From Pseudomonadota bacterium (GTDB taxonomy: Bacteria > Pseudomonadota > Gammaproteobacteria > Burkholderiales > Rhodocyclaceae): 22,652 bases of DNA. The number at the start of each line of letters is the position of its first letter. Within the stretch, counting starts at the first letter, position 1. The translations under genes were made by a program, and so were the position numbers. The stretch covers positions 1 through 22,652 of the forward strand of contig JAEWVQ010000012.1 of assembly GCA_023459095.1 (NCBI GenBank), written 5' to 3'. This document shows positions 16,431 through 22,652 of this stretch, in pieces. The notes under the pieces were generated by a model, which saw only the letters and a list, made by a program, of their open reading frames with translations, did not search any database and was not told the origin of the DNA.

Positions 16431-18644
16431 ATGTCCGATCTGCTTGCCAATCTGAACGAAGAACAACATCAGGCGGTGACCTTGCCGCCGCAGCACGCGC
16501 TGATCCTCGCCGGTGCCGGGTCGGGCAAGACCCGGGTGCTGACCACCCGCATCGCCTGGCTGGTGCAGTCCGGCCAGGTCGATCCTTCAGGCATTCTGGC
16601 AGTCACCTTCACCAACAAGGCGGCGAAGGAAATGCTCGCGCGCCTGGGGGCGATGCTGCCGGTGAATACGCGCGGCATGTGGATCGGCACCTTCCACGGC
16701 CTGTGCAACCGCCTGCTGCGCGCGCACCATCGCGATGCCGGGCTGCCGCAGCTGTTCCAGATCCTCGATTCGGCCGACCAGCTCGCCGCGATCAAGCGCC
16801 TGCTCAAGGCGCTCAACGTCGATGACGAGAAGTTCCCGGCGCGCGAATTGCAGCACTTCATCAACGGCAACAAGGAAGCGGGCAGGCGGCCGCACGCGGT
16901 CGAGGCCTGGGACGACTACACCCGCCAGCGCGTGCAGCTCTACCAGGAGTACGAGGCGCAGTGCCAGCGTGAGGGCGTGGTCGATTTCGCCGAGCTGCTG
17001 CTGCGCACCTACGAGCTGCTCGAGCGCAACGAGCCGGTGCGGCGCCACTACCAGCGGCGCTTCCGCCACATCCTGGTCGATGAGTTCCAGGACACCAACG
17101 TGCTGCAGTACCGCTGGCTGAAGCTGCTCGCCGACGACGGCCGCGAAGGCGGCGCAGCGCTGTTCTGCGTCGGCGACGACGACCAGTCGATCTACCGTTT
17201 CCGCGGCGCCGAGGTCGGCAACATGCGCGACTTCGAACGCGAGTTCCACGTGCGCAACGTCATCCGCCTGGAGCAGAACTACCGCTCCTGCGGCAACATC
17301 CTCGACGCCGCCAACGCCATCATCCGCTACAACAGCAACCGGCTCGGCAAGAACCTGCGCACCGACCGCGGCTCGGGCGAGCCGATCCGCGTGTTCGAGG
17401 CCTTTTCCGATGCCGACGAAGCGCGCTGGCTGGTCGACGAGATCCAGGCCCTGGTGCGTGACGGCCACAGTCGCGGCGGCATCGCCCTGCTGTACCGCTC
17501 CAACGCGCAGTCGCGGGTGCTCGAGCACCGCCTGTTCTCTGCCGGCATTCCGTACCGGGTCTATGGCGGGCTGCGCTTCTTCGAGCGCCAGGAGGTCAAG
17601 CACGCGCTCGCCTATCTGCGCCTGATCGCCAATGCCGACGACGATACCGCGTTCGCGCGCGTGGTGAACTTCCCCACGCGCGGCATCGGCGCGCGTTCGC
17701 TGGAGACCCTGCAGGACGCCGCGCGCCTTTACAACACCAGCCTCTACGCCACCGTGCCGCATCTCACCGGCAAGGCCGGCACGGTGCTGGCGCAGTTCGT
17801 GCGGCTGATCGAGGACCTGCGCCGCGACACCGCCAAGCTGCCCCTGCCCGAACTGGTCGACCACGTGCTCGACCTCTCCGGCCTGCGCGATCACTATCGC
17901 AACGAGAAGGAGGGGCAGGAGCGTCTGGAGAACCTGGACGAACTGCTCAATGCCGCGGCGAACTTCGTCGCCGAGTCGGGCGCCGATGCCGAGGCGCTGG
18001 CCCGGCCGCACGCCTTGCTCGCCGACTTTCTCGCCCACGCCTCGCTCGAAGCCGGCGACCATCAGGCCGACCAGGGCGCCGATGCGGTGCAGCTGATGAC
18101 CGTGCATGCGTCGAAAGGGCTGGAGTTCGACGTGGTCTTCCTCTCCGGTCTGGAGGAGGGGCTGTTTCCGCACGAGAACAGCATCCTCGAGAGCGAGGGC
18201 CTCGAGGAGGAGCGCCGGCTGATGTATGTCGCGGTGACGCGCGCGCGCGAGCGTCTCTATCTGTCGTTCGCGCAGAGCCGCATGCTTCACGGCCAGACGC
18301 GTTACAACCTGCGCTCGCGCTTCCTCGAGGAAGTGCCGGAGGGGCTGATCAAGTGGCTGACGCCGCCCAATCCGCGCACCGCGGCGGGCGGCGCGACGGG
18401 CGGGATGGGCGGTGGCTACTTCAAACCGTCGGCGACGCCCCAGGTGCAGCGCGCGCCGCGCCCGGCTTTCGCGCAGCTGCCCAACGGCCTGCGCATCGGC
18501 CAGTCGGTGGCGCACGCCAAGTTCGGCCAGGGGGTGATCGTTGCCGCCGAAGGCAGCGGCTCCGACGCCAAGGTGCAGATCAATTTCGGCGCCGCCGGCG
18601 TGAAGTGGTTGCTGCTGGCAGTGGCCAAGCTCGATCCGCTTTGA
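16431..18644 (+). CDS. uvrD: DNA helicase II UvrD
   Basis: SF1A 3'-5' helicase acting in nucleotide excision and mismatch repair. It is 737 aa. Walker A AGAGSGKT is at 27-34, VTFTNKAA at 58-65, the Walker B DEFQDTN at 217-223, GDDDQSIYRFRGA follows at about 248, LEQNYRS and the later VTRARERLYLS motif are present, and a C-terminal Tudor-like segment (AHAKFGQGVI...) starts near 700. That C-terminal segment and GTFHGL/RLLRAHH favour UvrD over Rep. AAGGGAG precedes the ATG at 16431; the longer frame from 16227 runs through the promoter region. It is convergent with the parA-type gene, 55 bp apart. Confidence 0.96.
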   Translation: MSDLLANLNEEQHQAVTLPPQHALILAGAGSGKTRVLTTRIAWLVQSGQVDPSGILAVTFTNKAAKEMLARLGAMLPVNTRGMWIGTFHGLCNRLLRAHHRDAGLPQLFQILDSADQLAAIKRLLKALNVDDEKFPARELQHFINGNKEAGRRPHAVEAWDDYTRQRVQLYQEYEAQCQREGVVDFAELLLRTYELLERNEPVRRHYQRRFRHILVDEFQDTNVLQYRWLKLLADDGREGGAALFCVGDDDQSIYRFRGAEVGNMRDFEREFHVRNVIRLEQNYRSCGNILDAANAIIRYNSNRLGKNLRTDRGSGEPIRVFEAFSDADEARWLVDEIQALVRDGHSRGGIALLYRSNAQSRVLEHRLFSAGIPYRVYGGLRFFERQEVKHALAYLRLIANADDDTAFARVVNFPTRGIGARSLETLQDAARLYNTSLYATVPHLTGKAGTVLAQFVRLIEDLRRDTAKLPLPELVDHVLDLSGLRDHYRNEKEGQERLENLDELLNAAANFVAESGADAEALARPHALLADFLAHASLEAGDHQADQGADAVQLMTVHASKGLEFDVVFLSGLEEGLFPHENSILESEGLEEERRLMYVAVTRARERLYLSFAQSRMLHGQTRYNLRSRFLEEVPEGLIKWLTPPNPRTAAGGATGGMGGGYFKPSATPQVQRAPRPAFAQLPNGLRIGQSVAHAKFGQGVIVAAEGSGSDAKVQINFGAAGVKWLLLAVAKLDPL

Positions 18645-18699
18645 GACAGCCTGGGCCGTGGCCCGGCCGGGGTTGAGGCGCAGGAGGCGTGGCGCGCGC

Positions 18700-19479
18700 T
18701 CAGGCCCCGTACTTGCGCGCCAGCGTGTCGTGCAGCGCCACGAACTCCTGCGACAGCTTGTGCCGGGGGTCGAGGTGGATCATCGGTCGCGCCTGCTCGT
18801 GCGACTCCTTGATCTTCACCGACGCCGACAGGTAGGGCTGCAGCACCGGCAGGCCTTCCTCGATGAGTTCCTGCACCACCTTCTGCGGCAGGCTGGCACG
18901 CGGCTGGAACTGGTTCACCACGATGCCCTCGATCGCCAGGTCGCGGTTGTGGTCGGCGCGGATTTCCTCCACGTTCTCCAGCAGGGCGTACAGCGCGCGG
19001 CGCGAGAATTCGTCGCAGTCGAAGGGAATCAGGCAGGCATCGGCGGCGATCAGCGCCGAGCGCGTGTAGAAGTTCAGCGCCGGCGGAGTGTCGATATAGA
19101 CGCAGTCGTAGGCTTCCGCCAGTTCGTTGAGCGCATCGCGCAGCTTGTAGATCTTGTAGCGCGACTCGAGCTTGCTCTGCAGCTCCTCGAGCTGGGGGTG
19201 CGAGGGCATCACGTGCAGGCGCTCGAACGGGCTGTCGACGATGAAGTCGGTGGTCGCCTTGGGGTTGAGCTTGAAGTTCAGGGTCTGGTCGAAGAAGTCG
19301 GCAAGCGTCGCGCCGTGAGCCTCGCCGGAGGTGCCGAGCAGGTACTGGGTGGAGTTGCCCTGCGGATCGAGGTCGATGACCAGGGTGCGCTTGCCCGCGC
19401 TTGCGCTGATCGCGGCCAGGTTGCAGGTGATCGTCGACTTGCCGACTCCGCCCTTCTGATTGAATACCACGCGTCGCAT
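18700..19479 (-). CDS. ParA/MinD-type ATPase (orphan ParA)
   Basis: 259-aa P-loop ATPase of the ParA/Soj family, which dimerises on ATP binding and positions cargo such as chromosomes, plasmids or chemoreceptor arrays. The deviant Walker A motif KGGVGKST is at 9-16 with both signature lysines (K9, K14). VIDLDPQGNST follows, and a switch II/Walker B equivalent YIDTPPALNFYTRSAL lies in the middle. The ATG at 19479 has GAGAGGA upstream; longer frames from 19638 are rejected. No parB or parS-like element is seen beside it, and it is not in the usual gidB-parAB context, so its cargo is unknown. Confidence 0.88.
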   Translation of the reverse strand: MRRVVFNQKGGVGKSTITCNLAAISASAGKRTLVIDLDPQGNSTQYLLGTSGEAHGATLADFFDQTLNFKLNPKATTDFIVDSPFERLHVMPSHPQLEELQSKLESRYKIYKLRDALNELAEAYDCVYIDTPPALNFYTRSALIAADACLIPFDCDEFSRRALYALLENVEEIRADHNRDLAIEGIVVNQFQPRASLPQKVVQELIEEGLPVLQPYLSASVKIKESHEQARPMIHLDPRHKLSQEFVALHDTLARKYGA

Positions 19480-19837
19480 CGTTCGCTGTCCTCTCCCGGT
19501 CGTCGGCGCATTGTGCCAAAAATCCCGGCCGCAGGCGGAATTCATGGTCCGCCATGGCGTGGTCATGGCGCGGCGGCGGGCGGGCTGCGGGCGCCCTGCC
19601 CATTCATGCGGCGCTGCGCTAAAATCGCGGATCGTCAATCATGATGGTCCTTCCGGGTTGCCGCCGTGCGCTGCGCGGGCGGGAACCGGTTCGTGGCGCG
19701 GCACCGGATTCGCTGCCGACAACAAGAACAACACGCCGCGGATGATCGTTACTGACGAGGCGACGGCGAGTGCCGATGTCTCCTGTCGCAGGTTCGGACA
19801 CCCATACCAACATCGCATTGTTCCGAGAGGGAGAATC
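19480..19837. other. Intergenic region between the parA-type gene and maeB
   Basis: 358 bp without a convincing gene. On the minus strand CACAAT at 19515-19510 could be the -10 of the parA-type gene. On the plus strand TAAAAT at 19620-19625 could be the -10 of maeB, which would give a leader of about 205 bases. No riboswitch or hairpin of note was found in that leader. The reading frame of maeB stays open through this region up to 19460 but has no ribosome binding site or family similarity there. Confidence 0.5.
19620..19625 (+). promoter_or_regulatory. Candidate -10 element of maeB
   Basis: TAAAAT followed by CGCGG, preceded by GCGC, resembles the TAGAAT-CG elements upstream of folB and the 110-aa gene. 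The best -35 is weak (CTGCCC near 19596). It is over 200 bp from the maeB start. Confidence 0.35.
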
Positions 19838-22135
19838 ATGGATCAGGATTTCATCGCCGCGGCGCTGGACTACCATCGCTCGCCGACGCGCGGCAAGATT
19901 TCCGTCGTGCCCACCAAGGGCCTGACCAACCAGCGCGACCTCGCGCTCGCCTATTCGCCGGGCGTCGCCGCGGCGTGCGATGCGATCGTCGCCGACCCGG
20001 CCGAAGCGCGCGAACTCACCAGCCGCGGCAACCTCGTCGCCGTGGTCACCAACGGCACCGCGGTGCTCGGCCTGGGCAACATCGGCCCGCTCGCGGCCAA
20101 GCCGGTGATGGAAGGCAAGGGCTGCCTGTTCAAGAAATTCGCCAACATCGACGTGTTCGACATCGAACTCGCCGAGAACGACCCCGACAAGCTGATCGAC
20201 ATCATCGCCTCGCTGGAGCCGACGCTGGGCGGCATCAACCTTGAGGACATCAAGGCGCCGGAGTGCTTCTACATCGAGAGGAAGCTGCGCGAGCGCATGA
20301 AGATTCCGGTGTTCCACGATGACCAGCACGGCACCGCGATCATTTCCGCCGCGGGTCTGGTCAATGGCCTCAAGGTCGTGGGCAAAGACATCGGCAAAGT
20401 CAAGCTGGTGTGTTCCGGCGCCGGCGCTGCGGCGATCGCCTGCCTCGACATGATGGTCAGCGTCGGCCTCAAGCGCGAGAACATCTACGTCTGCGACTCC
20501 AAGGGCGTGATCTACCAGGGCCGCGAAGAGAACATGGAGCCGACCAAGGCGCGCTACGCCCAGGTCACCGACGCGCGCACCCTGGGTGACGTGATCGCCG
20601 GCGCCGACGTCTTCCTCGGCCTGTCCACCGCTGGCGTGCTCAAGCCCGAGATGGTGGCGAAGATGGCCGACAAGCCGCTGATCTTCGCGCTCGCCAATCC
20701 GAATCCGGAAATCCTGCCGGCCGACGCCAAGGCCGTGCGCCCGGACTGCATCATCGCCACCGGCCGTTCGGACTTCCCGAACCAGGTCAATAACGTGCTG
20801 TGCTTCCCCTTCATCTTCCGCGGTGCGCTCGACGTCGGCGCCACCACGATCAACGAGGAGATGAAGCTCGCCTGCGTGAAGGCGATCGCCGAACTGGCCC
20901 AGGCCGAGCAGAACGACATCGTGATGTCGGCCTACGGCGGCGCCGAGCTCAGCTTCGGCCCCGAGTACATCATTCCGAAGCCCTTCGATCCGCGCCTGAT
21001 CGTCAAGATCGCGCCGGCGGTGGCGAAGGCGGCGATGGACTCCGGCGTGGCCACGCGCCCGATCGAGGACTTCGACGCCTACGCCGCCAGCCTGTCGGAC
21101 TTCGTGTACGCCTCCGGCATCGTCATGAAGCCGGTGTTCTCGGCCGCGAAGCGTGTGCCGATGGCGCAAAAGCGCGTCGTGTACGCCGAGGGCGAGGACG
21201 AGCGCGTGTTGCACGCGGTGCGCGTGGTCATCGACGAGGGTCTGGCGCGTCCGATCCTGGTCGGCCGCCCCAGCGTGGTCGAGATGCGGATCAAGAAGAT
21301 CGGCCTCAACCTGGTGGCCGGGCGCGATTTCGACATCGTCAATCCGGAGTCCGATCCGCGCTACCGTGAGCTGTGGAACGCGTACTACAACCTCAAGGGC
21401 CGCGACGGCGTCACCCCCGACATCGCCAAGGCCAAGATGCGCCGCGACACCACGCTGATCGGCGCCATGCTGCTGCGCACCGGCGATGCCGATGCGCTGG
21501 TGTGCGGCACCTTCGGCACCTACGACTACCACCTGCAGCACGTCCAGGACGTGATCGGCCTGCGTGCGGGCGCCAAGCAGTTTGCGGCGATGAACCTGCT
21601 GCTGCTGCCCAAGCGCACGCTGGCAATCACCGACACCTATGTGAACGAAGACCCGAGCGCCGAGGAAGTGGCCGAGATCGCGCGCATGGCGGCCGAGGAA
21701 CTGCGCCGCTTCGGCATCGAACCGCGCGCCGCGCTGCTGTCGCATTCCAACTTCGGCAGTTCGCGTTCGGCGTCGGCACGCAAGATGCGCGCGGCGAGCG
21801 AGCTGCTGCGCACGATCGCGCCCGAGCTCGAGTGCGACGGCGAGATGCATGGCGACGCCGCGCTGTCGGCGGAGATTCGCAACAAGGTGCATCCGGGCTC
21901 GACCCTGGTCGGCGAGGCCAACCTGCTGGTGATGCCCAACCTCGACGCCGCCAACATCTCCTTCAACCTGATGAAGATGGCCAACGGCGACGGCGTGTCG
22001 ATCGGCCCCATCCTGCTCGGCGCGGCCAAGCCCGTGCACATCCTGACGCCGTCGGCGACCGTGCGCCGGCTGGTGAACATCACCGCGCTCGCCGTGGTCG
22101 ATGCCCAGGAGGAGTACAAGGCCGCAGCGCGCTGA
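19838..22135 (+). CDS. maeB: NADP-dependent malic enzyme with C-terminal phosphotransacetylase-like domain
   Basis: Oxidative decarboxylation of malate to pyruvate and CO2 with reduction of NADP, feeding gluconeogenesis and NADPH supply. It is 765 aa. Residues 1 to about 430 are the malic enzyme part, with LAYSPGVAAAC at 37-47, GNIGPLAAKPVMEGKG, HDDQHGTAI and the nucleotide-binding CSGAGAAAIACLDM. From about 445 (RVVYAEGEDERVLHA) to the end is a phosphotransacetylase-like domain, which in the MaeB family is regulatory and senses acetyl-CoA rather than catalysing acetyl transfer. GAGAGGGAG precedes the ATG at 19838. It is monocistronic, followed by a hairpin at 22158. Confidence 0.96.
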   Translation: MDQDFIAAALDYHRSPTRGKISVVPTKGLTNQRDLALAYSPGVAAACDAIVADPAEARELTSRGNLVAVVTNGTAVLGLGNIGPLAAKPVMEGKGCLFKKFANIDVFDIELAENDPDKLIDIIASLEPTLGGINLEDIKAPECFYIERKLRERMKIPVFHDDQHGTAIISAAGLVNGLKVVGKDIGKVKLVCSGAGAAAIACLDMMVSVGLKRENIYVCDSKGVIYQGREENMEPTKARYAQVTDARTLGDVIAGADVFLGLSTAGVLKPEMVAKMADKPLIFALANPNPEILPADAKAVRPDCIIATGRSDFPNQVNNVLCFPFIFRGALDVGATTINEEMKLACVKAIAELAQAEQNDIVMSAYGGAELSFGPEYIIPKPFDPRLIVKIAPAVAKAAMDSGVATRPIEDFDAYAASLSDFVYASGIVMKPVFSAAKRVPMAQKRVVYAEGEDERVLHAVRVVIDEGLARPILVGRPSVVEMRIKKIGLNLVAGRDFDIVNPESDPRYRELWNAYYNLKGRDGVTPDIAKAKMRRDTTLIGAMLLRTGDADALVCGTFGTYDYHLQHVQDVIGLRAGAKQFAAMNLLLLPKRTLAITDTYVNEDPSAEEVAEIARMAAEELRRFGIEPRAALLSHSNFGSSRSASARKMRAASELLRTIAPELECDGEMHGDAALSAEIRNKVHPGSTLVGEANLLVMPNLDAANISFNLMKMANGDGVSIGPILLGAAKPVHILTPSATVRRLVNITALAVVDAQEEYKAAAR

Positions 22136-22157
22136 TCGAGCGTTGTTGCAGCGGAAT

Positions 22158-22188
22158 GCGGCGGGCGCCTGGGGCGCCCGCCGCCGTT
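22158..22188 (+). terminator. Probable terminator of maeB
   Basis: GCGGCGGGCGC (22158-22168) and its complement (22174-22184) form an 11-bp GC stem with a five-base loop, followed by CGTTTA. It is 22 bp after the maeB stop. The T-run is only three bases, so termination may be partial or assisted. Confidence 0.6.
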
Positions 22189-22239
22189 TACCGGTGCGCG
22201 CGGCAACGATTGATCACCGCCGCACGGCGCCGCCGCCGT

Positions 22240-22245
22240 TAGGAT
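22240..22245 (+). promoter_or_regulatory. Possible -10 element of the right-edge gene
   Basis: TAGGAT lies 34 bases upstream of the ATG at 22279, in a position like the TAGAAT elements of other genes here. TTGATC at 22210 is a fair -35 but 24 bp away. Weak support. Confidence 0.25.
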
Positions 22246-22278
22246 GTGCGCTCTGCATTGCCAACGGGATCTCCGATC

Positions 22279-22652
22279 ATGACCCTTAGTTCCATGATTG
22301 CCCGCCGCTCGCCGCCGTCCGTTTTGCCCCGGCGCCTGCCTGGCGCCGCGCGCCTTGTGCTGCGCCTGCTGTTGTCCGCGGCGGGGGTGTTGGGTGCCGC
22401 CCAGGCTGGAGCGGCGGCCTGGCTGCTGGCTTCGCCCGACCCGCGCGCGGCGCCCGGCGAGAGCTTCGAGGTCGTGGTCATCGCCGCCGACAGCGCGGCC
22501 GAATGGCCGGCACTGTTTCCCGCGCAGATCGAACTGCCGGGAGGCGGGCCGCGGATCGCGCTCGACCTGGTCGCGGTCGCGCCCGCGCCCGCCGCGGGGA
22601 CCACGCTGCAGCGCCGCTATCTCGGGCGCTGGCCGCGCGAGGTGGTCGGGGT
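22279..22652 (+). CDS. Secreted protein of unknown function (5' part only, cut by window end)
   Basis: An open frame of 124 codons runs off the right edge. The N-terminus has Arg residues, then a hydrophobic stretch at about 26-47 ending in GAAQAGAAA, so export to the periplasm or outer membrane is likely. The next part (LLASPDPRAAPGESFEVVVIA) looks like the start of a beta-sandwich domain. Similar N-terminal segments precede the phospholipase A barrel in some betaproteobacterial PldA proteins, but the visible part does not prove this. A GGGAT sequence before the ATG is a modest ribosome binding site. Confidence 0.65.
   Translation, partial: MTLSSMIARRSPPSVLPRRLPGAARLVLRLLLSAAGVLGAAQAGAAAWLLASPDPRAAPGESFEVVVIAADSAAEWPALFPAQIELPGGGPRIALDLVAVAPAPAAGTTLQRRYLGRWPREVVG

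Noticed and set aside
16587..18515. 642-codon minus-strand frame opposite uvrD
   Set aside because: Same antisense pattern; the product has no recognisable motif while uvrD has all helicase motifs.
19500..19525. Sigma-54-like TGGCAC upstream of the parA-type gene (minus strand)
   Set aside because: After the -24-like TGGCAC the -12 position reads GCCGA and not TTGC, so the second half of the promoter is missing.
19619..22039. 806-codon minus-strand frame opposite maeB
   Set aside because: Antisense shadow of a well-supported gene, with no ribosome binding site or recognisable domain.

Overview
This window is a high-GC stretch of bacterial chromosome that looks betaproteobacterial, most likely Rhodocyclales (Thauera/Azoarcus/Aromatoleum-like). 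The reasons are the gene order rpsU-dnaG-rpoD followed by a tRNA-Ile(CAU), leuS-lptE-holA next to proA, an H-NS protein of the WSGRGRKPxW type, and a malic enzyme fused to a phosphotransacetylase domain. The lineage call is inference from gene content; no search was run. Almost all of the content is housekeeping. I see no CRISPR array, prophage, insertion sequence or obvious defence island.

Layout. Positions 1-4267 (minus strand) hold the macromolecular-synthesis operon rpsU, dnaG, rpoD, then a tRNA-Ile2(CAU). A well-formed promoter precedes rpsU, a strong terminator/attenuator hairpin sits between rpsU and dnaG, and a separate -10 element precedes the tRNA. tsaD (plus) diverges from rpsU and converges on plsY (minus). 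plsY diverges from folB (plus), which converges on an H-NS gene. From 6655 to 16151 every gene is on the minus strand. In transcription order these are an unrecognised 110-aa protein closed by its own terminator, then leuS, lptE, holA, proA, a secreted chalcone-isomerase-fold protein, ogt, xerD, ybaK and the H-NS gene. uvrD (plus, 16431) converges on an orphan parA-type ATPase (minus), which diverges from maeB (plus). The right edge cuts a secreted protein of unknown function.

How the genes work together. rpsU/dnaG/rpoD link initiation of translation, replication and transcription. tsaD and tRNA-Ile2 serve tRNA modification and decoding, and leuS and ybaK serve charging and its proofreading. 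holA, dnaG, uvrD, ogt, xerD and parA cover replication, repair and segregation. plsY and lptE build the envelope. proA, folB and maeB are metabolic.

The points most worth following are non-coding. They are a perfect 17-bp inverted repeat at 9955-9995 in front of the chalcone-isomerase-like gene, a TAnAAT element recurring just upstream of several genes and twice embedded in a palindrome (tsaD, folB/plsY), and a LexA-like CTG-N10-CAG site upstream of uvrD. Long antisense open frames opposite leuS, uvrD, maeB, dnaG and rpoD are best explained as GC-driven shadows.
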